Assembly (NCBI RefSeq): GCF_009659535.1
Contig: NZ_VJZZ01000005.1
Location: forward strand, 62,001 to 126,000
Source of the DNA: Aggregicoccus sp. 17bor-14
GTDB taxonomy: Bacteria > Myxococcota > Myxococcia > Myxococcales > Myxococcaceae
Reading direction: 5' to 3'
Length of the DNA stretch: 64,000 nucleotides
The notes under the pieces: generated by a model
Seen by the model: the letters and a program-made list of their open reading frames with translations, nothing else
Database searches by the model: none
What the model was told of the DNA's origin: nothing
Part shown: in pieces, positions 45,094-55,202 of the stretch
How the letters are laid out: every line of letters begins with the position of its first letter
Numbering within the stretch: the stretch's first letter is position 1
Program-made: the position numbers and the translations under genes

Positions 45094-48000
45094 TTACGGA
45101 GCTTCGGTGGCACTCGCCGAGTTCTGCGGCTGGCGGATGGCACGGGTGACGAAGTCGTTCTTGTTGACCCCAGTGTCGGTGCTGTTGCCCTTGAACTCGT
45201 CCGACCCGTTCACGGCCATCGTGGCCGAGGTAGAGCCCGCGTAGGCCTTGCGCTCGAGGCTACCGCCCGACGCCGGGTGCGACGGAGCCGCGTTGCCGGG
45301 GCCGCCCTCGGGAGCGTTGGCAGTCCCCCACCCGAGGAGGTCGACCACCGCGCCGTTGGCGTCGAGCACTTGGATATGTCCACCGGTCGTGGTGCTCGCG
45401 CTGCTGTCGAAGGTGTAGCCGGCATCCTTCGCGGCTGCGCCGGAGTACGTCGAACCTCCCAGCAGGAAGTAGCTGTGAGCCTTGATCGTCTTACCCGCGG
45501 GGATGGTGAAGGTGCTGGAGAAGGAGCTACCCGTCGCGCTCTTGTACTGGACCTTCCAGTTATCGAGCACCACGTCGAAGTCACCGGCGTTGTAGAGCTC
45601 CACAAACTCATCCGTGCTCGAGGCGGACGTTCCGCCAGAGAACTCGCTGATCACCACGCGGCCGGGCTGGGCGCCCGAGACGGTGACGTTTGTCGAAACG
45701 GCCTGCGCCCCCGTGCCAAAGGTGACCTGGCCCAAGCCCTCCGTGGCGGACGCCGTGAAGGTGACGGTGCCGGTGGTCGTACCGGCCGCCACGCTCACCT
45801 CCGCGCTGTCGAGCGTGCCGAGCGAGCTCGGGCTGAGCGCGACCGGGAAGGTCGCGCCGCCCTCGGAGGCCGCGCGGTCCAGCGTGACGGTGAACACCTG
45901 CGTGCCGGAGGGGGCCACGCGCACGTTGGTGGGCGAGATGCTCGCGATGCGCGCGGGCGGCCGCTGCACGAGCACGTCCACCGTCTTCGTCACCCCGTTG
46001 AGGCTCGCGGTCACCGTGCCGGCCGTGTCGGCGTTGACGGTGCCCGCGGTGAAGGTGAAGGTCGCCGAGGTCGCATCCTTGGGAATGATCACGCTTGCAG
46101 GCACGGTCCCGAAGGTCGCGCCGTCGGCGCTGGGCTGCGCCGCCAGCGTGACGTGCAGGTCCGCGAGCGCAGGCAGGTCCAGCGCCACCGTGAACTCCTG
46201 GGTCCCCGCCGAGGCCACCGTCACGGGGCCCGCCGGGCTCAGCGTGTCGAGCTTCGGCAGCGCCGTGGTGAGCTGCACCGCGGTGTCCGCGGTGAGGCTT
46301 CCCAACTGCGCGTGCACCGTACCGGTGGTGGTGCTCGGAGCGGCGGAGACGTCCAGGTCGATGGTGGCGCTCGTCGCATTGAGCGGCACCTCGAGGCTGG
46401 CGTTGGCGAAGCTGCCGAGGTCCGCCGGCGCGACGCCGAACTGCACCACGGTGCCCGCCGCGACGGGGATGTCGAAGCTGACCGTCACAGTCGCCTTCGC
46501 ACCGGCCGCGCTGACGACCGGGTTGGGCGAGAGCGTCATGGTGGTGGGCAGCTCGTTCGCCCCCAGCACGCGCACGCTCGTGTTCTGGCTGGAGCTCCCG
46601 AGCGTGGCCGTGAGGTCCACGTGGTCGGCCGGCGCAAGCGGCTCGAGGGCCACGGTCGCACTGAGCTGACCCGCGATGATCACGACCTGGCCGTTGTTGG
46701 CCACGCCGAGCGCGTTCGTGTCGGAGGAGACCACCGAGACGGTCACGTCCTCGGCGTACGCGTTGGCCAGCGTGACGCTGAGCGCCTGCGGGAAGGTGTC
46801 CCCGTTGGCACCCACGCGGATGTAGTTGCCGGCCGTCCCGAAGCTGGCAATGGCAGGCAGCGGCGCGAGCAGGTCACCCGCGTTGCGCGGCAGCACCTTG
46901 AAGTTGAGGAAGCCGTAGGTCAGCACGCCGCGCACCTTGCGGAACTCCGCGCCCACGGTGGGGTTCGCGTAGTTGAAGAGCGCGTCGTCCATGCGCACGC
47001 CGGCCGTGCCCGCGGCAGAGCCCTGAGGCGCGAGCGTGAACTCGTCGCTTCCGTTGCTCTGGGTCACCACCACGTCCGAGACCTCCACGAGCACGCCCAC
47101 CAGCTGGGTGGCGCGCACGGGGTCCTGCAGCTCGGCCACGGTCACCGGCACGGCCACGGGGGTGGCGGCCGCACGGCGCACGTTGGTCACCTGCGCACCC
47201 GTCAGCTCCATCAGGCCGAAGAAGGGCGCGACGGTGGCCTTGGAGATGTCGAAGCGGTCACCCACCGCGAGCGGCGTCTCGCCGGTCCCGAGGGTGATGC
47301 CGAACACGTAGATCCCCGAGCGCGCGGCGCTCGCGCTGCTCGGCGCGGCCTCGGCCTGGGCGTACACGTTGTACTTGCCGGAGGCCGGCGCGGTCGCCGC
47401 GGTGACCACCAGGTCCGTGAGCGAGACGCCGGTGCCGACGTACGGCCACACGCCGTTGCGCTGGGTGTTCACGTCCGTGACGGCCACGGCGATGGTCGCG
47501 CAGGCCTGGTCACCAGGGTTCGCGGTGGGGCACACGTCGCACGCGTCACCCTTGCCGTCGCCGTCGCGGTCCGCCTGGTCCGCGTTCGCGTCCGTGGGGC
47601 AGTTGTCCACCGCGTTCGCCACGCCGTCGCCGTCGCGGTCCTGGGGGTTCGCGGCCTGGCAGGTGGTCACGCCGGCCTCGAGCGGGCAAACGTCGCAGGC
47701 ATCGCCCACGCCGTCGTTGTCCGTGTCGGCCTGCTTGCCGTTGTCCATGGGGCGGATGGGGTTGAAGACGGCGGGGCAGTTGTCCACCGCGTCCGCGATG
47801 GCGTCGCCGTCCGTGTCGTCCGCGGCGCGCGCCGAGCTGTACAGCGTGGAGCCGTTGCGCGAGGCAGCCGGGAACGGGCTGCCGGTCGAGGTGCGCTGGG
47901 GCACGCAGGTGGGCTCATTGGCCGGGACCGGGTCGCAGGAGAAGAGGGGGTAGAGGCTGCCCGCGCCGAACGCCGAGTTGGACGTCGTGGTGGCCGCCGT

Positions 48001-50052
48001 GGTCATCGCGGCGAGCGTCTGGTTCACCTCGCCCTGCACGCAGGCGGACTTCGAGGTGCCGCACACGTCCACCGTGTCGCAGTTCTGCGCGAGGCCGGAG
48101 ACGAGCGCCGAGTCACCGTAGAGCGCCTTGCCGCCGCGCACCGTGAGCACCACGTCCGCCGGGCTCGCGGCCACCACCGCGCGGTGGGGGCTCGCGTAGA
48201 AGGCGTTGAGGCGGAAGATGGCGAGGTCCGCCACCTTCCCCTCGGCGATGCGGCCCAGCTTCTCGCTCACGCCGGTGGCGTCCGCGGCGTTCGCGGTGGC
48301 CATGCGCCACAGCTGCTCGTCGCTGAGCGCGTGCCCGTAATAGCTGCTGTTGAGGAAGTCCGCGCACTGCAGCTCGCGCAGCATGTTCATGGAGCCGGAC
48401 TGGATCCAGTCCGTGCCCAGCGCGACCTCGACGCCCATCTTCGTGTAGGCGGTCACCATCGCGGTGTCGCCGTAGAGCGAGACGTTGGAGCGCGGCGACC
48501 AGATGAGGGCGGTGCCGTGCGAGGCCATCTGGCCAATCTCCTGCGCCGTCACGCCGATGCCGTGGATGACGGCGGTGCGCGAGGTGAGCAGGCTGGTGAG
48601 CGGAGTGCCCTGCACGCAGCGGAACTCGTTGCGCGCGGACTCCTCGATGCCCTCGCCCACGTGCGGCAGGTAGGCCGCGAGGTAGGGCACGTCCGTGGAG
48701 AAGTCGCGGCTGTTGCCGTACGCGCAGCCCGAGGTCTGCTCCGCACCCGAGGAGTCGTCGAGCGGGAAGGTCTGGTAGTACGCCGCAGGCTCACCCAGGC
48801 CCACCTGGTCCGCGGTGGTGCCGGACGCGGTGCTCACCTTGTCCAGGTTGCGCAGGAAGCCGCCCTGGCCGCCGCTGCCGGCAACCGAGGTGGTGCCCGC
48901 CATCACCTGGCGCAGCTCCGCCCAGCGGATGAGGTCCGCCTGGCCGTTGGCGCCGCTGGTCAGCTTCTTGTGGCCGTCGTGCGCCGCGCCGCCGATGCGC
49001 CAGTCGTGGCGGTGCTCGTAGCGCTCGGCCGTGGGCACGTCGATGCCCGGGGCCTTCTGGTAGGTGATGTGGTCGTGCGCGTTGATGAGGCCCGGGGTGA
49101 TGACGCCCTGGGGGCAGCTCACCACGGTCGCGTCCGCGGCGCCCGCGGCGCCGGAGCAGTCACACGCGGCGCAAGTGATGACGCCCTCGGCGCTGACCAG
49201 CACCTGGCCGCCCGCGAGCGTCTCGCCGTCCTTGAGCACCACGCCGCTGTAGAGGCGCGCCGCGCCGCCCACGTGCGTCACCTCGCAGGTGGCGCCGCTG
49301 GAGAGGGGCGCGAGGCTCGCGCCGGGGCACACCGTGGCGTTGTGGATGGGGGTGACCTGGCAGCTGGTCTCGCAGCCGTCGCCGTTGGTCATGTTGCCGT
49401 CGTCGCACTGCTCGCCGGCCGTCACGCGCCCGTCGCCGCAGCGCGGCGGCACGGTGCAGTCGTTGCGGCACGCGTCGGTGTCGTCGGTGTTGCCGTCGTC
49501 GCATGCCTCACCGGAGTCCACGTTGCCATCGCCGCAGCGGGGTGCCGGCACGGTGCACTGGTTGGTGCAGGCGTCGGTGTCCACCTGGTTGCCGTCGTCG
49601 CAGGCCTCGCCCGACTCGACGGTGCCGTTGCCGCAGGTGGCGGGAGGCGGAGGCAGGGTGCAGTCGTTCTTGCACGCGTCCGTATTCACCGTGTTGCCGT
49701 CGTCGCACTGCTCGCCGGCCGTCACATGGCCGTCGCCGCAGCGGGGCGGCAGGGTGCAGTCGTTGCGGCAGCTGTCGGTATCGACCGTGTTGCCGTCGTC
49801 GCAGGACTCCCCGGAGTCCAGGTGCCCGTCACCACAGCGCGCCGCGGGCGGAGGAGGCAGGGTACAGTCGTTGCGGCAGGCGTCGGCGTTGTTGCTGTTG
49901 CCGTCGTCACAGGCCTCGCCCGTCTCGACCTTGCCGTTGCCGCAGGTGGCCTGCTGCTGGGGTTGGGTGGTGTCGTCGCCACTACACGCAGCGACCAGGA
50001 GCAGCAGACCTGCGCCGAGGGCGGCGAGGAGAGGATGCTTACGGGGTGTCAT
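45094..50052 (-). CDS. Giant lipoprotein: Cys-rich repeats, amidohydrolase, TSP3 and lamin-tail domains
   Basis: A 1652-residue lipoprotein (lipobox VAAC near residue 23). After a Gln/Thr linker come six Cys-rich repeats of ~33 residues (about 36-235; GEACDDGN core, DUF4215-like). An amidohydrolase domain follows (~240-655) with INAHDHITY (HxH metal motif), [14 protein letters not shown] and NAADATG. Three to four thrombospondin-type calcium repeats (~740-845; DxDxDGxGD) precede about 600 residues of beta-sandwich-like Ser/Thr/Val-rich sequence. The end is a lamin-tail domain (~1464-1590; VVISEFSGG...[10 protein letters not shown]). It should be anchored to the envelope and exposed. The hydrolase substrate is unknown. 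Confidence 0.9.
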   Translation of the reverse strand: MTPRKHPLLAALGAGLLLLVAACSGDDTTQPQQQATCGNGKVETGEACDDGNSNNADACRNDCTLPPPPAARCGDGHLDSGESCDDGNTVDTDSCRNDCTLPPRCGDGHVTAGEQCDDGNTVNTDACKNDCTLPPPPATCGNGTVESGEACDDGNQVDTDACTNQCTVPAPRCGDGNVDSGEACDDGNTDDTDACRNDCTVPPRCGDGRVTAGEQCDDGNMTNGDGCETSCQVTPIHNATVCPGASLAPLSSGATCEVTHVGGAARLYSGVVLKDGETLAGGQVLVSAEGVITCAACDCSGAAGAADATVVSCPQGVITPGLINAHDHITYQKAPGIDVPTAERYEHRHDWRIGGAAHDGHKKLTSGANGQADLIRWAELRQVMAGTTSVAGSGGQGGFLRNLDKVSTASGTTADQVGLGEPAAYYQTFPLDDSSGAEQTSGCAYGNSRDFSTDVPYLAAYLPHVGEGIEESARNEFRCVQGTPLTSLLTSRTAVIHGIGVTAQEIGQMASHGTALIWSPRSNVSLYGDTAMVTAYTKMGVEVALGTDWIQSGSMNMLRELQCADFLNSSYYGHALSDEQLWRMATANAADATGVSEKLGRIAEGKVADLAIFRLNAFYASPHRAVVAASPADVVLTVRGGKALYGDSALVSGLAQNCDTVDVCGTSKSACVQGEVNQTLAAMTTAATTTSNSAFGAGSLYPLFSCDPVPANEPTCVPQRTSTGSPFPAASRNGSTLYSSARAADDTDGDAIADAVDNCPAVFNPIRPMDNGKQADTDNDGVGDACDVCPLEAGVTTCQAANPQDRDGDGVANAVDNCPTDANADQADRDGDGKGDACDVCPTANPGDQACATIAVAVTDVNTQRNGVWPYVGTGVSLTDLVVTAATAPASGKYNVYAQAEAAPSSASAARSGIYVFGITLGTGETPLAVGDRFDISKATVAPFFGLMELTGAQVTNVRRAAATPVAVPVTVAELQDPVRATQLVGVLVEVSDVVVTQSNGSDEFTLAPQGSAAGTAGVRMDDALFNYANPTVGAEFRKVRGVLTYGFLNFKVLPRNAGDLLAPLPAIASFGTAGNYIRVGANGDTFPQALSVTLANAYAEDVTVSVVSSDTNALGVANNGQVVIIAGQLSATVALEPLAPADHVDLTATLGSSSQNTSVRVLGANELPTTMTLSPNPVVSAAGAKATVTVSFDIPVAAGTVVQFGVAPADLGSFANASLEVPLNATSATIDLDVSAAPSTTTGTVHAQLGSLTADTAVQLTTALPKLDTLSPAGPVTVASAGTQEFTVALDLPALADLHVTLAAQPSADGATFGTVPASVIIPKDATSATFTFTAGTVNADTAGTVTASLNGVTKTVDVLVQRPPARIASISPTNVRVAPSGTQVFTVTLDRAASEGGATFPVALSPSSLGTLDSAEVSVAAGTTTGTVTFTASATEGLGQVTFGTGAQAVSTNVTVSGAQPGRVVISEFSGGTSASSTDEFVELYNAGDFDVVLDNWKVQYKSATGSSFSSTFTIPAGKTIKAHSYFLLGGSTYSGAAAKDAGYTFDSSASTTTGGHIQVLDANGAVVDLLGWGTANAPEGGPGNAAPSHPASGGSLERKAYAGSTSATMAVNGSDEFKGNSTDTGVNKNDFVTRAIRQPQNSASATEAP

Positions 50053-50236
50053 GCGTACGCCTCAGGGGAGGATTGCCCAGATCGGGCGCCGCGAGATGCC
50101 ACGTGCGAAGCGCAGGCTGAGCAACATTTGGGCGACGTTGTACTTGTAGTAGGCCAAGATCACCAAATCGGTCACCGCTGACCCAGATCCACCCCGCTCC
50201 ACCCACCTGCAGCGACATGTAGGGAGACACGCCTCG

Positions 50237-51703
50237 ATGGATCGCCGCACCGCCAAGCTGCTGCCCGTCTCGCGCTGGCCCACGCGCGAGGAGGCGGAGC
50301 GCTCGCGCTGGTTCAGCCCGCTGCAGGTGGGGCCGGTGCGGCTCGCGGAGCGCACCTGGGTGCCGGCGATGGTGCCCTGGCGCGCGACGGAGGAGGGCTT
50401 CGTCACCCCCGAGGTGCTCGCGTGGTACCGCCGCTTCGCGGAAGGACAGCCCGGCGCGCTGGTGGTGGAGGCCACGGGCATCCGCGACGTGAAGAGCGGG
50501 CCGCTGCTGCGCGTGGGGCACGCGCGCTACGTGGACGGGCTCAAGCGCCTGGTGGAGACGGTGCGCGAGGCGAGCGGCGGGCGCACGCGGCTGTTCCTGC
50601 AGATCATCGACTTCCTCTCCATCCGCCGCCGCCCCACGCGCGAGGCCTTCCTCGGCCGCTTCCTGCAGCCCTCCCCTGCCCTGCGCGCGCGCCTGGGCGA
50701 GGTGCGCGGCGAGCCGGGCTTGCGCGAGGCGCCGGAGGCCTCGGTGCGCGAGGCGCTGCTGCAGCTCGACGAGAAGCAGCTGGAGCAGGTGCTGGATGCG
50801 CGCGAGCGCGAGGCCTACCGCTTCGGCGCGCGCGAGCGGGTGACGGACGTGCACCTGCCGCACGTGGCCGAGCTGCCCCGGGTGCTGCCCGGCCTCTTCG
50901 CCGCCGCGGCCGCCCGCGCGCTGGAGGCGGGCTTCGACGGCGTGGAGCTGCACTTCGCCCACGCGTACACGATGGCGAGCTTCCTCTCGCGCCTCAACAC
51001 CCGCGAGGACGGCTACGGCGGCACCCTCGAGGGGCGCCTGCGCCTGCCGCTCGAGGTGTACCGCGCCGTGCGCGCCGAGCTGGGAAGCCGCGCCGCGCTG
51101 GGCTGCCGCTTCCTCGGCGACGAGGTCATCGAGGGCGGCAGCCGCGTGGAGGACGCGTGCGCGTACGGCGTGGCCTTCGCGCGCGCCGGCATGGACTTCC
51201 TCTCGCTCTCCAAGGGCGGCAAGTTCGAGGACGCGCGCCAGCCCAAGGTGGGCCAGGCGGCCTACCCCTACACGGGGGTGAGCGGCGCCGAGTGCATGCC
51301 CACCACGAACATCGGGCCGCCGGGCCCCTTCGGGCGCAACGTGGGGCTGGCGGCGCGGGTGCGCGCGGCGGTGCGCGACGCCGGGCTGCAGACGCCCGTG
51401 GTGGCCTGCGGCGGCATCGCGAGCTTCTGGCAGGCCGAAGAGGTGCTCGCGCGCGGCGAGGCGGACGCGGTGGCCGCCGCGCGCCAGACGCTCGCGGACC
51501 CGGACTGGTTCCGCAAGGTGCGGCTCGGCCAGGGCGAGGCCGTGCGCCGCTGCCTCTTCACCAACTACTGCGAGGGCCTGGACCAGGCGCACAAGGCCGT
51601 CACCTGCCAGCTGTGGGACCGCACCCGCGGCCTGCCAGATGACGCGGAGGCTCCGCGCACGCCGGACGGCCGGCGCCTGGTGGCTCCGCCCTGGGCGCCC
51701 TGA
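50237..51703 (+). CDS. NADH:flavin oxidoreductase, old-yellow-enzyme family
   Basis: A 488-residue FMN TIM-barrel protein: VPAMVPWRATEEGFVTPE near the start, FDGVELHFAHAYTMASFLSRLNTREDGYGG (the family HxxH substrate site and YGG), and FLSLSKGGKFED late. Compared with typical OYE enzymes it has an additional ~75-residue Arg/Glu-rich helical insert before the VELH motif (about 125-200). Family members reduce activated alkenes or act in ring reductions. It is divergent from the giant lipoprotein; 45 nt separate it from the ATP-grasp gene. Confidence 0.87.
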   Translation: MDRRTAKLLPVSRWPTREEAERSRWFSPLQVGPVRLAERTWVPAMVPWRATEEGFVTPEVLAWYRRFAEGQPGALVVEATGIRDVKSGPLLRVGHARYVDGLKRLVETVREASGGRTRLFLQIIDFLSIRRRPTREAFLGRFLQPSPALRARLGEVRGEPGLREAPEASVREALLQLDEKQLEQVLDAREREAYRFGARERVTDVHLPHVAELPRVLPGLFAAAAARALEAGFDGVELHFAHAYTMASFLSRLNTREDGYGGTLEGRLRLPLEVYRAVRAELGSRAALGCRFLGDEVIEGGSRVEDACAYGVAFARAGMDFLSLSKGGKFEDARQPKVGQAAYPYTGVSGAECMPTTNIGPPGPFGRNVGLAARVRAAVRDAGLQTPVVACGGIASFWQAEEVLARGEADAVAAARQTLADPDWFRKVRLGQGEAVRRCLFTNYCEGLDQAHKAVTCQLWDRTRGLPDDAEAPRTPDGRRLVAPPWAP

Positions 51704-51747
51704 GTGGCCCTGGACGCGGCGCGCCTCCCGCGCGAAGCCTGCCTTCC

Positions 51748-52605
51748 ATGAGGACGCGCCCCGACATCCTGCTCGCCACCTGGTCGGGCCTGCCCGGGCT
51801 CGATGCGCACGATGCGCCGCTGGTGCCGGCGCTCGAGGCGCTGGGCCTGCGCGCGGCCGCCGCCATCTGGGACGACCCCTCGGTGGACTGGGGCGCGGCG
51901 CGCGCCGTGGTCGTGCGCTCGGCGTGGGACAGCCACCTGCGCCGCGACGCCTTCCTCGACTGGGCGCGCGGGGTGGGCGCGCGCACGCGCCTGCTCAACC
52001 CGCCGGACGTGCTCGCGTGGAACACCCACAAGGGCTACCTGCGCGCGCTCGCTCGCGCGGGCGTGCGCGTCACGCCCACGCACTGGCTCTCCCGCGCCGA
52101 GGACCTGCAGGCGCTGTGTGCGCGCGAGGGCTGGGAGGCGCTGGTGCTCAAGCCCTGCGTGTCCGCGAGCGCCATGGGCACGCACCTGCTGCGGCGCACG
52201 GAGCTCGCCTCCGCGCAGGCGCTGCAGGAGGAGCTGCTGCGCGCGCACGGCGAGCTGATGGTGCAGCCCTACCTGCCCTCCTTCGAGCGCGAGGGCGAGC
52301 GCTCCTACGTCTTCCTCGGCGGCGGCTTCAGCCACGCGGTGCGCCGGCCCCCGGGGCTTCCCGGCGCGCCGCGCGCCTTCGCCGAGCCGCACCCGCTCGC
52401 GCCGGACCCGGCCGAGCTCGCGCTCGCCGAGCAGGTGCTCGCCGCGTGCGCGCAAGAGCTCGCCTACGCGCGGGTGGACCTCGCCACCGGCCTGGATGGG
52501 CGGCCCTGCCTGCAGGAGCTGGAGGCCACCGAGCCCCAACTCTTCCTCCTCGCCGACCCGCAGGCGCCCGCGCGGCTCGCCCGCGCCATCGCCCGCAGCC
52601 TCTGA
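51748..52605 (+). CDS. ATP-grasp ligase-like protein
   Basis: A 285-residue protein with RimK/glutathione-synthetase-like ATP-grasp order: LVLKPCVSASAMGTHLL (ATP-binding Lys and loop), LMVQPYLPSFEREGERSYVFLGGGFSHAVRR, and the acidic end YARVDLATGLDGRPCLQELEATEPQLFL (metal-binding Asp/Glu). It ligates a carboxylate to an amine using ATP; which peptide or small molecule is unknown. It probably forms a transcript with the OYE-family gene upstream. Confidence 0.88.
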   Translation: MRTRPDILLATWSGLPGLDAHDAPLVPALEALGLRAAAAIWDDPSVDWGAARAVVVRSAWDSHLRRDAFLDWARGVGARTRLLNPPDVLAWNTHKGYLRALARAGVRVTPTHWLSRAEDLQALCAREGWEALVLKPCVSASAMGTHLLRRTELASAQALQEELLRAHGELMVQPYLPSFEREGERSYVFLGGGFSHAVRRPPGLPGAPRAFAEPHPLAPDPAELALAEQVLAACAQELAYARVDLATGLDGRPCLQELEATEPQLFLLADPQAPARLARAIARSL

Positions 52606-52768
52606 TGAGCGGCCCGTGCGGGCTCCGACCCTGGCCCGCGGACGGGGGTCGCGTCGCCTCACGCGCAGAGTCGCTTGCCCGCGCTCGCGCCGGGGGGCAT
52701 CCTGCGCGCCAGACGTTCCCCCTTCCCTGCGCACCTCCGACAGCCCCCGCTCCTCGTCCCGCTCCCAC

Positions 52769-53323
52769 ATGACGCGCGCCCTCCTCCACTCGCTGCTCGT
52801 GCGCCAATCGCTCGCGCTGAAGGAGCGCTTCCGCGCGCGCTACCCGCACCCCTGGCTGGTGTGGGAGCCGGGCGCGTGGAACGTGAGCGACGGCGGCGAG
52901 CAGAACGTGGCGGCCACCCAGCTGCCCACCGAGGAGCTGCGCGACTGCCTCCCGGTGGGCGACGACGCGCTGTGCTTCGAGCTGCTGCAGGCGATGGGCG
53001 CGGGCTCCCTGAGCGTGGGCCGCGCCTCGCACAACCAGCTGGTGGTCAACGACGCCACCGTCTCGCGCGAGCACCTGGTGCTGCGCGCGGACGCGAGCGG
53101 CAAGTGGACGGCGGAGCGCGTGGCGGAGGCGGGGCCGACGAGCGTGGACGGCGCACCGCTGCAGCCGGGCACCCCCTGCCCGCTCGTCTCCGGCGCCACG
53201 CTGCAGCTGGGCGAGGTGCGGATGACCTTCCACAGCGCCGAGGACTTCGCCGCCCGCATCGAGCGTGCCGCGGCGCGCGTGGTGCAGAGCCTCGGCAGCA
53301 GCAGCGGCACCGCGCGCAAGTAG
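52769..53323 (+). CDS. FHA-domain protein
   Basis: A 184-residue soluble protein. The FHA domain occupies about residues 70-155, with SVGRASHNQLVVNDATVSREHLVL: the GR, SREH and N residues needed for phospho-threonine recognition are in place. The first 70 residues are charged and of unknown fold. The stop lies 19 nt from the stop of a convergent Ser/Thr kinase gene, suggesting the two work in one phospho-signalling path (inference). Confidence 0.93.
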   Translation: MTRALLHSLLVRQSLALKERFRARYPHPWLVWEPGAWNVSDGGEQNVAATQLPTEELRDCLPVGDDALCFELLQAMGAGSLSVGRASHNQLVVNDATVSREHLVLRADASGKWTAERVAEAGPTSVDGAPLQPGTPCPLVSGATLQLGEVRMTFHSAEDFAARIERAAARVVQSLGSSSGTARK

Positions 53324-53342
53324 CGGGCGGCCCGCCCGGGCC

Positions 53343-54977
53343 TCAGCGGCTGCTGCTGCGCTCGACGGCCAGCTTGCGCGCGGGCACGCGCGCACCCGCG
53401 GCGCCGCGCGCCTTGGCCAGCGGCAGCACCAGCTCCGCATCCTGCTGCAGCACCACGCTGCGCTCGAGCGGCACGTAGCCGGCGAGCCGGATGCGCAGGC
53501 CCAGGGGCCCCTCGGTGCGCGGCAGCGCGCGCACCAGCGGGGTGACGCCGAGCGCCTCGCCGGTGTCCGTGCGCACCACCTCCGCGCCCTCCGGGAAGGA
53601 GCGCACGGTGAGCAGCACCGGAGGCGCCTGCGGCGCGGGCGCGGCGGCGACGGGCGCGGGCGCGGGCGCAGCGTGCGCGGAGGGCGTGGACGCCGGAGCG
53701 CTGCTGCCCAGCAGCACGCCGGTGAGGGCGAGCAGCACGAGCGCCGCACCGGCGCCCGCGAAGCCCAGCGTGCGCGTGCTCACCGGGCCCAGCGCCGGAA
53801 TCTTCACCGTAGGGCGCTCGCTCGTGGGCAGCGCGCCGGGCGGCAGGCCCAGCAGCCCGGAGCTCACCTCGGCGAGGCGCCCGGGGCGCTGCTCCGGCTC
53901 CTTCGCGAGGCAGCGCATCACCAGCCGCGCGAGTGCGGGCGGCAGCGGCTCGCCCGAGGCGAGGCGCGCGGGCAGCGGCGGGGGCGGCTGGGTGATGACC
54001 TGCACCACCAGCTGCCCGAAGGACTGGCCGCTGAAGGGCGGCTTGCCGCTGAGCATCTCGTACAGCAGCGTGCCCACCGCGTAGATGTCCGCGCGCGCAT
54101 CCACCGGGAGCCCCGCGGCCTGCTCCGGGGACATGTAGGCCGGCGTGCCGATGATGGTGCCGTCCAGCGTGCCGCGCACGTCCGGCGTGCTCAGCAGCTT
54201 GGCCACGCCGAAGTCCAGCACCTTCACGAAGTCCGGCTGGCCGGGGCGCTGGCTGATGAAGAGGTTGTCCGGCTTGATGTCGCGGTGGACGACGCCCACC
54301 TGGTGCGCCGCCTCCAGCGCCGCGCACACCTGCACGCCGATGCGCTGGATGCGCTCGAGGCTCAGGGGCCCGCGCTCCAGCAGCTGCGCGAGGCTCTCGC
54401 CGCGCAGCAGCTCCATCACGCAGTACACGCAGCCGGCCGCCCGGTCCTCGATGAAGTCGAAGATCTCCACGATGTGCTCGTGGCTGATGCGGTTGACCGC
54501 CTGCGCCTCGCGGAAGAAGCGCTGCACGAAGGCGTTGTCGCGGGTGTGGTTGGGCCGCAGCACCTTGAGCGCCACCTGCCGGTCCAGCCGCACGTGGCGC
54601 GCCTGGAACACCTGGCCCATGGAGCCCTCGCCCAGCAGCGCCTCGAGCTGGTAGCTGCCCAGCACCTGCCCCACCTGCACCTGCGGCAGCTCCACCGCGT
54701 CCGCGGCGATCACCGAGGGGGGCGTCAGCTCGCCCTCGCGCAGCCCGTTGCCCCCCGGCGCCCGGCTGGCCGTGGTGCCCAGGCCCGCCTCCTTCAGGGC
54801 GTTGCCGGTCAGGGCGTCGCCGGCCAGGACGTTGCCGGCCAGGACATTTCCCTCCGGGGCGCTGCCCACCAGGACGTTGCCCGGACGCGCCGCCGCCTGC
54901 CCGGACGGGGCGCCCTCGGCGCCCTCGGGCAGGAGTCCTCCGGAGAGGACGGTTCCGGCGATGTCGTCAGCAGGCAT
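53343..54977 (-). CDS. Pkn-type Ser/Thr protein kinase with membrane anchor
   Basis: A 544-residue kinase. A disordered, repeat-containing N-terminus (1-~110) precedes a kinase domain (~115-380): GEGSMGQVF loop, VALKVL Lys, HRDIKPDNLF catalytic loop, DFG, and SPE in the APE position. A juxtamembrane segment, one membrane helix (~425-445, [20 protein letters not shown]) and a Pro/Ala-rich extracytoplasmic part end in a PEGA-like domain (SFPEGAEVVRTDTGEALGVTP). Typical of myxobacterial receptor kinases. Start chosen at MPADDIAG. Confidence 0.93.
   Translation of the reverse strand: MPADDIAGTVLSGGLLPEGAEGAPSGQAAARPGNVLVGSAPEGNVLAGNVLAGDALTGNALKEAGLGTTASRAPGGNGLREGELTPPSVIAADAVELPQVQVGQVLGSYQLEALLGEGSMGQVFQARHVRLDRQVALKVLRPNHTRDNAFVQRFFREAQAVNRISHEHIVEIFDFIEDRAAGCVYCVMELLRGESLAQLLERGPLSLERIQRIGVQVCAALEAAHQVGVVHRDIKPDNLFISQRPGQPDFVKVLDFGVAKLLSTPDVRGTLDGTIIGTPAYMSPEQAAGLPVDARADIYAVGTLLYEMLSGKPPFSGQSFGQLVVQVITQPPPPLPARLASGEPLPPALARLVMRCLAKEPEQRPGRLAEVSSGLLGLPPGALPTSERPTVKIPALGPVSTRTLGFAGAGAALVLLALTGVLLGSSAPASTPSAHAAPAPAPVAAAPAPQAPPVLLTVRSFPEGAEVVRTDTGEALGVTPLVRALPRTEGPLGLRIRLAGYVPLERSVVLQQDAELVLPLAKARGAAGARVPARKLAVERSSSR
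54786..54885. repeat. Degenerate 15-bp tandem repeats inside the kinase gene
   Basis: About six degenerate 15-nt units such as GTTGCCGGCCAGGAC and GTCGCCGGCCAGGAC in phase with the reading frame, giving a Gly-Asn-(Val/Ala)-Leu-(Ala/Thr) pentapeptide pattern near kinase residues 32-64. Prone to length change by slippage. Confidence 0.7.
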
Positions 54978-55202
54978 GTGGCAGGAAGCTCTCCACTCGT
55001 CCCCGAGGTAGGCAATGCGGCACGCCTCCCGGGTGTCCTCGTCGCGACGCTGGGCCCCACCCCTACACCAGCGCACTTCCGGGACATAACACCCCCGGCC
55101 CGGCGGGCGAAGCCACCCCCGGCCTGCGGATCGCCGGAAACGTTCACGGCCACCAAATGAGGTGGGAGCGAGACCTACCCCCTCGCTCGCGGCCTCCGGG
55201 CG

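Noticed and set aside
49300-49980. Regularly spaced repeats that could suggest a CRISPR array or satellite
   Set aside because: The ~100-bp periodicity is the in-frame Cys-rich protein repeat (six units); spacers are not unique and the frame is conserved.
45004-50181. A plus-strand open frame of 1725 codons opposite the giant lipoprotein
   Set aside because: It is His/Arg/Gly/Val-rich low-complexity sequence with no signal, domain or ribosome binding site, the normal shadow of a high-GC gene. The minus-strand frame has lipobox, repeats and domains.
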